This document shows positions 36,222 to 44,227 of a DNA stretch of 64,000 bases, one piece after another. The notes below the pieces were generated by a model. That model was not told where the DNA came from. It saw only the letters and a list, made by a program, of their open reading frames with translations, and did not search any database. Numbering within the stretch: the stretch's first letter is position 1; each line of letters begins with the position of its first letter. This DNA is from RPQJ01 sp963744735 (GTDB lineage Bacteria > Pseudomonadota > Gammaproteobacteria > Steroidobacterales > Steroidobacteraceae): contig CAVUVH010000002.1 in NCBI GenBank assembly GCA_963744735.1, positions 186,001 through 250,000 on the forward strand. Reading direction: 5' to 3'. A program made the translations under genes and the position numbers.

Positions 36222-37289
36222 ATGGATGCCTGGCACAAGATCGTTCCCGTCGCCGCGGCCGCGGTACTTGCCGCCGCGTTTGCACTGGGTGACGGTCCGT
36301 TGATGATCGCGATCTGCAGCCTCACGCTGCTGGCGACCGTGGGATCGGCGGTGCACCACGCCGAAGTCATCGCGCACCGGGTCGGCGAGCCGTTCGGCAC
36401 GCTGATCCTGGCGCTGGCGGTCACGGCGATCGAAGTCGCGCTGATCGTGTCGATGATGATCGCCGGCGGTGAGGCGAAAGCAGCGCTGGCCCGCGACACG
36501 ATCTACGCGACGGTCATGATCATCAGCAGCGGTGTCATGGGAATCTGCGTGCTGCTCGGCGGCCTGCGCCATGGCGAGCAGTCGTTCCGCATCGAAGGCG
36601 CCGGCCCCGCACTCGCCGCGCTGGTGACGCTCACGACCCTGGTGCTGGTCATGCCGGTGTTCACCACCAGCGAACCCGGCGCAAGCTACACCCGGTCGCA
36701 GCTCGCATTCGTCGCCCTCAGTTCCCTGCTGGTCTGGAGCGCGTTCGTTTTCGTGCAGACCGTCCGGCACCGGGATTACTTCCTGCCGGCTCAGGATGTT
36801 GCGAATGAATCGGTGCACGCCGCGCCACCGTCCAATCGCGAGACCGGCATCAGCTTCGTGCTGCTGCTGGTGGCACTCGTGGTCGTGGTCGGGCTGTCCA
36901 AGGTGCTCTCCCCCGCGATCGAAGCCGCCGTGGCGGCGGCGGGCGCCCCGGTCGCCGTGGTCGGCATCGTCATCGCCATGGTCGTGCTGTTGCCGGAGGC
37001 AGTGTCGGCCGTGCGGGCGGCGCTCGCCAACCGGCTGCAGACGAGCATGAACCTGGCCTTCGGCTCGGCACTCGCCAGCATTGGCCTGACCATCCCCGTC
37101 GTCGTGCTGGCTTCGATGTGGCTCGACATGTCGCTGGTGCTGGGCCTCGCGCCCAAGGACATCGTGCTGCTCGCGTTGAGCAGCCTCGTCTGTGCGATCG
37201 GCCTGGGCAATGGCCGCACCAACATGATGCAGGGCGCGGTGCAGGTCGTGATCTTCGCGGCGTTTCTCTTCCTGTCGATCGTGCCGTGA
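36222..37289 (+). CDS. chaA: Cation/proton antiporter, ChaA-like (CaCA superfamily)
   Basis: The intact 355-residue inner-membrane protein has about 11 hydrophobic segments. The two CaCA alpha-repeats are visible: GEPFGTLILALAVTAIEVALIVSMM near residue 60, with the acidic residue in AVTAIEVAL, and VIAMVVLLPEAVSAVRAALANRLQTSMNLAFGSALASIGL near residue 250. ChaA exchanges Na+, Ca2+ or K+ for protons. The start follows AAGGAAAGCAGTGAAC. It is divergent from sucA, with a 211-base gap. Confidence 0.88.
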   Translation: MDAWHKIVPVAAAAVLAAAFALGDGPLMIAICSLTLLATVGSAVHHAEVIAHRVGEPFGTLILALAVTAIEVALIVSMMIAGGEAKAALARDTIYATVMIISSGVMGICVLLGGLRHGEQSFRIEGAGPALAALVTLTTLVLVMPVFTTSEPGASYTRSQLAFVALSSLLVWSAFVFVQTVRHRDYFLPAQDVANESVHAAPPSNRETGISFVLLLVALVVVVGLSKVLSPAIEAAVAAAGAPVAVVGIVIAMVVLLPEAVSAVRAALANRLQTSMNLAFGSALASIGLTIPVVVLASMWLDMSLVLGLAPKDIVLLALSSLVCAIGLGNGRTNMMQGAVQVVIFAAFLFLSIVP

Positions 37290-37334
37290 ACTTGGCGCTA
37301 GACTCGCCACCGAGTGGCAAGACGGATGGGGTCC

Positions 37335-39347
37335 ATGTCTGAGGAACGGCAGGCGAAGCCGGAGCGCAGGTGCGCGCCCGACGGCTTTCCTCAGCTACTC
37401 CCACGCCGACCAGGGCCGTGCGCGCCTGCTGGCCGCGGCACTCGAGCGCGCCGGGATCCATGTCTGGTGGGACACGCTGATCGAAGGCGGGGCGCAGTTC
37501 GCCAAGTCGGTCGAAACGGCGCTGCAGAACTGCGACGCCGTCATCGTGGCCTGGTCGCGCGCCTCGGTCACTTCCGACTGGGTGCTGGATGAGGCCTCGC
37601 AGGGGCGCGAGATGCGCAAACTGGTGCCCGTCTCCTTCGACGGCACCCTGCCGCCGATCAGCTTCCGCCAGTACCTGTCCGTGGACCTGCTCGGCTGGAA
37701 CGGTGAATCCGAGGCGCCGCAGATCGATGCCATCGTGCGCGGTATCGCGGCGGTCATGGGACGCGCGCCGACGGCGGCGGCAGTCGGGCTGCCCCACGCG
37801 CGTCCACCGGCACCGACACCCGCCGACGTCCAGCCTCGTGCCAGGCTGTCACGCCGCACGCTGCTGCTGGCCGCCACCGGCACTGCGGTCGCCGGGGCGG
37901 CGGGCTGGCTCGCCTGGCGCAATGGCTGGCTGGACAGCCTGCGGTCACGGGCTCGGCGACCGGCAACAGCGTGGCGGTGCTGCCGTTCAAGAACCTGAGC
38001 GGTGACGCGAGCCAGGACTATCTTTCGGACGGACTGTCCGAGGAACTGCGCTCGACGCTGGCGCGCAACCTCAAGCTGCAGGTCATGGCGCAGGCATCGG
38101 CGTCCAAGTTCAGGGACCGGGCCGATGACGCCGTCACCATTGCCGAGAAGCTCGGCGTCGCCTACCTGCTCGATGGCACGCTGCGCCGCTCCGGCGATGT
38201 CGCGCGCATCACGGCCGACCTGATCGACGGCCGCACGGGCTTCAGCCGCTGGTCGCAGTCCTTCGATCGCTCGCTGCACGACATCTTCGCCGTGCAGACC
38301 GAAATTGCGCGAACCGTGGCGTCGGCACTTGCCGCCGAGGTCGCGCCAGACCAGGCCATGCCGGCCGGCAGCGCCGGCGAACTCGCGGCCCAGGGCGGAA
38401 CGCGCAATCCCGCAGCCTACGATGCTTACCTGCGCGGCCGCGCGCTTTACGACCTGAGCGTCGACGAGGCCTCGGAGCGCGCCGCACTTGCGCAGTTCGA
38501 TGCGGCACTGGCGGCCGACCCGGACTACGCGCCGGCACACGCTGCGCGCGCCCGTTCCCTCACCACGATCGCCAACCAGTACGGCCGTGCAGGCCAGCTC
38601 GAGGAGCTGTACTCCGCCGCCATCGCATCGGCGCAGCGCGCGATCGAGATCGCGCCCGGGCTCGCCGACGCCTATTCCACGCTGGGATTCACGCTGTTCC
38701 AGGGCCGCCTCGATGCGCGCGGCGCGCGCGCACCGTTCGAACGATCACGCGAGCTCGGCGCGGGCGAAGCCACGGTCATGGCCCGCTACGCGCAGTACTG
38801 TGCCCGCGTCGGTCGCGCGCGCGACGCCGCCGACGCCATCCAGCAGGCACTGCGGCTCGACAAGCTGAACCCGCTGATCCACCGCGCAGCGGGCTCGATC
38901 GAGTACGCGGCACGCAACTACGCCGCTTCGATCGCGCCGGCGCGAGCGGCACTCGCCATGAACCCGCGGATGAGCCGCGCCCACGCCGCGATCGGCGATG
39001 CCATGTTCATGCTGGGCCAGTGGCCGGCGGCCCGGGCCGAGTACCTGGCCGAGCCGGCGAAGGACTTCGCGGCCGCGGGGCTGGCCGTGGTCGAGCACAA
39101 GCTCGGAGATCGCGCCGCTGCCGCGCAGGCCCGGCGCACGGTCGAGGCCGAGGGCGACCGGCTGCTGTACCAGCAGGCGCAGGTGCTGGCGCAATGGGGC
39201 GAGCTCGAAGCCGCCATGACCAGCCTGCAGCGGGCGCTGGCGATGGGCGACTCCGGGCTGGTCTACGCCCGCAACGATCCCCTGCTGGACCCGCTGCGCC
39301 AGGACCCCAGGTTCGGCGAGTTGCTGAAACGCATCGGCTTCGACTAG
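37335..39347 (+). CDS. TIR domain - transmembrane - TolB-N-like - TPR protein (two frameshifts)
   Basis: Reconstructed across frame breaks near 37376 and 37965, this is a protein of about 670 residues. Residues ~18-140 are a TIR domain: TAFLSYSHADQGRARLLAAA (strand A / box 1), AGIHVWWDTLIEGGAQF (BB loop), NCDAVIVAWSRASVTSDWVLDEA. The W-x3-E pattern places a Glu where TIR NADases have their catalytic Glu. A Pro-rich linker and one membrane helix (TLLLAATGTAVAGAAGWLAW, ~residue 185) follow. Next is a TolB-N/FlgO-like domain, SVAVLPFKNLSGDASQDYLSDGLSEEL...YLLDGTLRRSGDVARITADLIDG, and then about eight TPR-like helical pairs to the end (AALAQFDAALAADPDYAPAHAARA, AIEIAPGLADAYSTLGFTLF, AALAMNPRMSRAHAAIGDAMF). 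TIR should face the cytoplasm and the TPRs the periplasm. Function is unknown; signalling or NAD-cleaving roles are inference. Confidence 0.85.
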
Positions 39348-39403
39348 GCTCCGCGCAGCCTCGCGACTGGGACGCGAGCCTTACACCACAACACTGGGGA
39401 GTC

Positions 39404-39712
39404 ATGCAGATGAAGGGGACAGTGCAGTTGACGGCGGTCGTGGCGACCGCATTCTTGCTGGCCGCTTGCGCCAAGAAGGAAGAAGCGCCCGCGCCGGTGG
39501 TGACGCCCGAACCTGCGGCCACCGCGCCGGTCGAGATGGCACCGCCCGCCGATGCCGCGGCGACCGACGCAGCCGCGATGCCGGCCGACGGCATGGCCAC
39601 TGACGCCGCGCCGGCAGCCGAAGGCGCCGCGACCGACGCGATGGCCACCGAACCCGCCGCGACGACGGGTGACGAAGAAGAACAGGCCGGCGGCGACAGG
39701 GTCCGGCAGTAA
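39404..39712 (+). CDS. Small Ala/Thr/Met-rich lipoprotein
   Basis: The 102-residue protein has an N-terminal signal and a lipobox (TAFLLAACAKKEE, lipidated Cys near residue 22). The mature part is low complexity, made of Ala, Thr, Pro, Met, Asp and Glu with repeats such as DAAA-MPADGMATDAAPA. No fold or family can be assigned. It lies 56 bases after the TIR-TPR gene on the same strand, and they may share a transcript. It is convergent with the protease gene. Confidence 0.7.
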   Translation: MQMKGTVQLTAVVATAFLLAACAKKEEAPAPVVTPEPAATAPVEMAPPADAAATDAAAMPADGMATDAAPAAEGAATDAMATEPAATTGDEEEQAGGDRVRQ

Positions 39713-39770
39713 AGTCAGACGCCGCGGGACGGCTTGCCGCCGTCCCGCGGTGCCGCGCCCGGGGCGACGA

Positions 39771-41273
39771 TCAGGGCAGCGCGGATTTCGTCGGCGGCAA
39801 CGCCATCGCCTGCCGGATCCAGGGCAGGTACTTGTCGACACGCGTGTACGCGCCCGGCTGGCCGTCGCCGCTGCACTTGCCCTTGCCCCAGCTGACGATG
39901 CCGACCATGACGGGTGTCGGCCCCGCGGCCAGCGTCAGTGCTCCGCCGCTGTCACCGCGACAGGTCGACTTGCCCGCATCGGCCGCGCAGATCACGCGAT
40001 CGGAGATGCGCTGCGGCCCGTAATTGGGCAGCTTCTGGCAGCGCGCATTGTCCATCACCTGCATCACGACCCGCATCATGACTGCACTCGGACGATCATC
40101 TTCCGAGACCTCGAGCTTGCCCCAGCCCGTTGCGGCCACCACCGCACCGGCCGGCACCGGCTTGTCGTTGAGGGCAATGGGCCGCACTTTCTTCGGGTCC
40201 GGCACGCCCTTGGTGCGCTCGTCCGCGACGATCCTGATCAGCGCGATGTCGTTCGCGAACATGTTGGGATCGTGCGGCAGCCGCTTGTTGCTGTATTGCG
40301 AATGCCGGACGATGCGCTCGATCCTGTAGCTGATGCCGTCGCCCTTGGAGATGTCGGTCGCGCCGACCCGCACGCGGTAACCGGCCTGCACCATCTCGTC
40401 GTCGATGCAGTGTGCCGCGGTCAGCACCCAGTTCTTGTCGATCAGCGCACCGCCGCAGTAGTGCTGCAACTGCCAGAGCGGCTTGCCGGCGCGCAGCTTC
40501 TCGGCGAACTGCGGGCTGTTGTCGGGATAGAAGATCTGCACCTGCCACGGCGCGCCAAAGGGCGCGACCGGCTTGCCGCCGGTCGAGAACGGCGTGTCCT
40601 CGCTGTCGGTGGGCGGTGGCCTGCTGCCGGGCCTGGGCACGCGCAACACGGGCATGTCGTCGGCATTGGCGCGTCCGCTCGGGGGCACGTCCGCCTGCGC
40701 CTGCGCTGCCAGCGTCGCGGCGCCTGAACGCCCCGATGAGGGCTGCGCAGGCGGGACGGGCGCCGCGGCAGCCGGCATCAACTGCTCGACGACCACCCAG
40801 TCCTGGCCGGTCGGGTCGAGGCTCGTGTCCACCGGAATCGTGTAGTCGGACTCGTCGAGCGTAATGGGCGGCGCCCATGCCTCGCCCTCTTCCATCGGCA
40901 CCGACGACCAGTCCTCGAGTGCAACGACTGCGTCGGCCGCTGCAGCATCCGCGTCGGCGGTCTCGTCTTCCGCTGACTGCTCGAGCGCGCTGTCATCGAC
41001 CTCATCACCCGCAGCATCGTCCACTGCAGGTTCTTCGGCCTCGTCCTCCGCCGCAGCGTCCGATTCGGTGTCGTCGACGGTGTCGAATGCCTCCTCCGGC
41101 TCGTCGACCCCGGCTTCATCCCCGGCCAGGTCGGATTCGTCGACGGCCTCGGCCATCTCTTCATCACCGTCATCCTGCTGTGCGGTGGACGGCGCAGCCG
41201 CCAGCACGAGTGACAACAGCCCGGCCCGCACGATTGCAGCCCACGACAGGGCCTGATGCTGCCTTACGCTCAT
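39771..41273 (-). CDS. Secreted trypsin-like serine protease (S1) with a long acidic N-terminal region
   Basis: The intact 500-residue protein has a signal peptide (LLSLVLAAAPSTAQQ). About 110 residues of Asp/Glu/Ala-rich sequence follow (DGDEEMAEAVDESDLAGDEAG and further). After a Pro/Ser linker comes an S1 peptidase domain from about residue 235: GAPWQVQIFYPD, CGGALIDKNWVLTAAHCIDDE (catalytic His), MFANDIALIRIV (Asp), CRGDSGGALTL (Ser), and GIVSWGKGKCSGDGQPGAYTRVDKYLPWI. All three catalytic residues and several disulfide cysteines are present. The acidic stretch could be a pro-region, a chaperone-like inhibitor segment or a cation-binding spacer; I cannot tell which. It starts at the ATG ending 41273. 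Confidence 0.9.
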   Translation of the reverse strand: MSVRQHQALSWAAIVRAGLLSLVLAAAPSTAQQDDGDEEMAEAVDESDLAGDEAGVDEPEEAFDTVDDTESDAAAEDEAEEPAVDDAAGDEVDDSALEQSAEDETADADAAAADAVVALEDWSSVPMEEGEAWAPPITLDESDYTIPVDTSLDPTGQDWVVVEQLMPAAAAPVPPAQPSSGRSGAATLAAQAQADVPPSGRANADDMPVLRVPRPGSRPPPTDSEDTPFSTGGKPVAPFGAPWQVQIFYPDNSPQFAEKLRAGKPLWQLQHYCGGALIDKNWVLTAAHCIDDEMVQAGYRVRVGATDISKGDGISYRIERIVRHSQYSNKRLPHDPNMFANDIALIRIVADERTKGVPDPKKVRPIALNDKPVPAGAVVAATGWGKLEVSEDDRPSAVMMRVVMQVMDNARCQKLPNYGPQRISDRVICAADAGKSTCRGDSGGALTLAAGPTPVMVGIVSWGKGKCSGDGQPGAYTRVDKYLPWIRQAMALPPTKSALP

Positions 41274-41366
41274 TTGCTCCCCTTCATTGTTCATTGTCCG
41301 GTGACGAAATTGCGGCCGCCCGTGGCCAGCGAGTGTAGGCAATCGCGCGGCGCGGCACCAAGGTGT

Positions 41367-42375
41367 TCAGGGTTCATCGACGCGATAGCCTTTCCTGCGC
41401 AGCTGCGCCACGTACCCGTCGGGCTTGAGGATCTCATCCACCGACAGCACCGTGACGGTCGATGCGTTGCGCGCCAGCGCTGCGACGGCCGCCTCGACCC
41501 AGGCCGCCTGCAGGCGCTGCGGCATGTCGCCGTAGCCGCGCTCCTGGATGAAGGACGAATTGAGCAGCGCGCCGATGCAGGCGCTGGCGCGCTCCACGGG
41601 CGCCAGCTGCCTGAGCCGCGCGACATCACCGACCGCCCAGGCATTGGCGCGGTCCCGCATCAGGTCGAGGTCCGATTCCATCCGCTGCAAGGTACGCGCG
41701 AAGCACTCGACATCATCCAGCGGCGCCGACTTGAATTCCTTGATCGCGGTCCTCGCCTTGGCGACCTTCAGCTGGATCTCCGGCTCGACGATCTGCACGC
41801 GCGCCTTGCGCGCGAGTTTCTCGACCGCGGGCCAGACCCCGTCGTAGGGCACGAGGTTGTTCTGCTTCAGGGCCGCCAGGTACAGCTCCTGCGCCGCGAA
41901 CAGCGGGCGCCACTGCTCGGCGCTGTCGTCATTGCCGAGGTAGCGCGCCTTGAGCGGCAGCCAGCGCGCATACAGGTCGGGCGGAACCACGTCCTGCAGG
42001 CGCTTGTCGCCGGGATTGCGACGCACGCCGACCAGCGAGGGCAGCAGCGTGATGCCACCGAGCGGCCCGACCGAGGCATCGACCGACACCGGTGCCAGCA
42101 ACTGCTGGGAAGATGCCAGCACGGCTTCGAGCTCGTGCGAACGCCAGGTCATCTTCTTCGGCAGGGGGCTGTGATTGCCGAGGATCCACAGCACATGGCC
42201 GCTGCCCTCGTCCGTGACCTTCCACAGGCCGGGACCCGGTTGCTGTCCGGTGACCAGCACTTCCTCGAGCGTTGCCGGCATCGGGCGGCGGCGTCTCGGG
42301 CGTGGCAGCGTGCAACCCGTGCCACTGGCCCAGGGCGACGGCCAGCACGAGCGGGAACAGGTTGCGGCGGTTCAA
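41367..42375 (-). CDS. TraB/GumN-like exported protein, divergent (one frameshift)
   Basis: The ~335-residue protein has a signal peptide (NRRNLFPLVLAVALGQWHGLHAA) starting at a TTG. A break near 42285 joins TPETPPP to MPATLEEVLVTGQQPGPGLWKV. The body has the TraB/GumN layout: a first strand SGHVLWILGNHSPLPKKMTW, central helical pairs (YDGVWPAVEKLARKARVQIVEP), and a C-terminal VEAAVAALARNASTVTVLSVDEIL...LRRKGYRV. The family's GTxH motif, thought to be catalytic, is not intact, reading LGNHSPLP at the expected place. The role is unknown. It is on the same strand as the protease and the lipoprotein at 42404. Confidence 0.72.
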
Positions 42376-42403
42376 GGGCGTCGCAATCGCAGCCGGCCCT
42401 GGC

Positions 42404-42853
42404 TCAAAGCGGCTTCACGATGATCTTCGGGTCAAAGTCGCAGACGTCGCCCGGGCCACGTTCGGTCTTGACGTTGTACTTGAATCCGTCGCCGCCGGTC
42501 GTGGCATCGTCGCGCACCCTGCCGACGATGGTTTCGTCCTGGAAGCCGGAGTCCTTCCATTCAAAGGGACTGCCCGCGGCCGTCTCGAAGACGATGCTCT
42601 TCTTCAGCTCGCCGTTGCTGTGCGACGGCTTCTTCACCTTCCAGGTGACCGTGCCGCCCTGGCAGATCTCGATGGTGTTCTTGTCCTGGCCCCAGCGATT
42701 CGCAACGCCCTTGACGCAACCGTCGTCCTTGAGCTTGAACCGCAAGTTCTGTTCCTGCGGCTCGCAGGTCAGTGCGGTTGGACCGGTGCCGGCGCAGCCC
42801 GCCAGCAACGCCACCAGGCTGCCGGTGATCAGGTGTCTTGCCGAAACGTTCAT
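42404..42853 (-). CDS. Predicted lipoprotein, possibly cupredoxin-like
   Basis: The 149-residue protein starts MNVSARHLITGSLVALLAGCAGTG, with a lipobox LAGC near residue 20. The mature part is beta-rich with four Cys. Segments IEICQGGTVTWKVKKPSHSNGELKKS and FKYNVKTERGPGDVCDFDPKIIV resemble the strand pattern of cupredoxins (x-GGTVTW, then Y-x-V...C...P-x-I-x-V). The usual copper ligand set is not evident, so this is only a fold guess. I know no named family. It precedes the TraB/GumN-like gene by 28 bases on the minus strand. Confidence 0.7.
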   Translation of the reverse strand: MNVSARHLITGSLVALLAGCAGTGPTALTCEPQEQNLRFKLKDDGCVKGVANRWGQDKNTIEICQGGTVTWKVKKPSHSNGELKKSIVFETAAGSPFEWKDSGFQDETIVGRVRDDATTGGDGFKYNVKTERGPGDVCDFDPKIIVKPL

Positions 42854-42970
42854 GTGAACCCCCTTCCCTTTGGAATCTCCCATGCACTGCAGGGCAGGCA
42901 CGCGGCTGTCGCCACGGCCCACCGCTCGCAGTCATAACCGAACGCAAGGCGGGTGTCACGCGGGCCAGGC

Positions 42971-43046
42971 TGGTGCCCCGGGCAGGAGTCGAACCTGCGA
43001 CCTACCGCTTAGGAGGCGGTCGCTCTATCCACTGAGCTACCGGGGC
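42971..43046 (-). tRNA. tRNA-Arg (anticodon CCT)
   Basis: On the minus strand, GCCCCGG pairs with CCGGGGC in the acceptor stem. The D arm is TAGCTCAGTGGATAGAGC, the anticodon arm is ACCGC-CTCCTAA-GCGGT, the T arm is GCAGGTTCGACTCCTGC, and CCA is encoded. It reads the rare AGG codon. tRNA-Arg(CCT) genes are frequent integration sites, but no integrase is seen nearby. Confidence 0.96.
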
Positions 43047-43088
43047 ACTGGGTCCGGAGTGTATGTGGCGGCGGGGCCAGGAGAAAAA

Positions 43089-43164
<76 letters not shown>

Positions 43165-43241
43165 ACACGAGGGCGCGCATTGTAGCACCGGCCTGACGCA
43201 CCGCAACCAAATGTGCAGGCGCCTGCGGGTATGATCGGCCT

Positions 43242-43727
43242 ATGAACCTTCGTATCCGCGATGCCACGCCCGCCGACCAGGAGTTTCTCGCGCGCGGCAA
43301 CGAGGCCATGGCGCTCGAAACCGAGCACAAGGTGCTCGACCCGCAACTCATCCGACGCGGTGTCGGCGCCGCGCTGTCAGCACCTGCGCACGGCCGCTAC
43401 TTCGTCGCCGAAGACGCCGCCGGCCAGCCTGTCGGCCAGCTGATGGTGACCTACGAATGGAGCGACTGGCGCAACGGCCAGTTCTGGTGGATCCAGAGCG
43501 TGTACGTGCTGCCGGCGGCCCGTCGCAGCGGCGTGTTCCGCGCGCTGTACGACCACGTCGATGCGCTGGCCCGCTCGACACCCGGCGTCTGCGGCCTGCG
43601 CCTGTATGTCGAACTCGACAACGCCGCCGCGCAGCGCACTTACCAGCGCTGTGGCATGGTGGATGCGGGTTACCGCGTCTTTGAAGTGGATCACTCAGGC
43701 GCGATCAAGCGCGCGCAAGGAGACTGA
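43242..43727 (+). CDS. GNAT family N-acetyltransferase
   Basis: The intact 161-residue protein matches the GNAT fold: LRIRDATPADQEFLARGNEAMALETE (strand 1, helix 1), YFVAEDAAGQPVGQLMVTYEWSDWRNGQFWWIQSVYVLPAARRSGVFRALYDHV (strands 4-5, with an acetyl-CoA loop in which RRSGV replaces RxxGxG/A), and LRLYVELDNAAAQRTYQRCGM near the end. The substrate is unknown. Its stop is two bases before the start of bcp, so the pair is probably co-transcribed. Confidence 0.88.
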   Translation: MNLRIRDATPADQEFLARGNEAMALETEHKVLDPQLIRRGVGAALSAPAHGRYFVAEDAAGQPVGQLMVTYEWSDWRNGQFWWIQSVYVLPAARRSGVFRALYDHVDALARSTPGVCGLRLYVELDNAAAQRTYQRCGMVDAGYRVFEVDHSGAIKRAQGD

Positions 43728-43729
43728 AC

Positions 43730-44185
43730 GTGCTCAAGAACGGAACGCAGGCGCCGGAGTTCGACCTCGCGGACCAGGACGGCAAGCGCCACACGCTCAA
43801 GTCGCTGCTGGCCAAGGGGCCCTTGATCCTCTACTTCTACCCGGCCGACTTCACGCCCGGCTGCACCAAGGAAGCCTGCAGCTTCCGCGACCTGCAGAAG
43901 GACCTGGTCGCGGCCGGGCTGCGGGTCGTCGGTGTCAGCCCGCAGGATGCCGAGTCGCACAAGAAATTCGCGGCCAAGCACAACCTCAACTTCCCGCTGC
44001 TGGCCGACCCTGACAAGCAGGCGGTGAAGGCGTACGACGTCGACGGCCCGCTGGGGTTCGGCGTACGGCGCGGAACCTACCTGATCGGCGCGGACGGCAA
44101 GATCCAGGGCTCGGTGCTGGCCGACCTGCGGATCGGCGCCCACGAAGAGTTCGTGAAGCAGGCCCTGGCGGCCGGCGCAGTCTGA
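43730..44185 (+). CDS. bcp: Thioredoxin-dependent peroxiredoxin, Bcp/PrxQ type
   Basis: The intact 151-residue protein starts with a GTG (LKNGTQAPEFDLADQDGK). Motif YFYPADFTPGCTKEACSFRDL holds the peroxidatic Cys and a resolving Cys five residues later, the classic atypical 2-Cys PrxQ arrangement. GVSPQDAESHKKFAAKHNLNFPLLADPD is typical. It reduces hydrogen peroxide and lipid hydroperoxides. A second, one-Cys-looking paralogue lies at 49745. Confidence 0.93.
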   Translation: MLKNGTQAPEFDLADQDGKRHTLKSLLAKGPLILYFYPADFTPGCTKEACSFRDLQKDLVAAGLRVVGVSPQDAESHKKFAAKHNLNFPLLADPDKQAVKAYDVDGPLGFGVRRGTYLIGADGKIQGSVLADLRIGAHEEFVKQALAAGAV

Positions 44186-44192
44186 ATGCTCG

Positions 44193-44222
44193 CGCTATTT
44201 ATATTTTAATTCAATAGGTTAC
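44193..44222. other. Short AT-rich island between convergent bcp and phosphatase genes
   Basis: CGCTATTTATATTTTAATTCAATAGGTTAC is almost GC-free within otherwise GC-rich DNA. CTATT and AATAG at its ends can pair weakly. It may be a transcription stop for either gene or a remnant of other DNA. Confidence 0.5.
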
Positions 44223-44227
44223 AGCGT

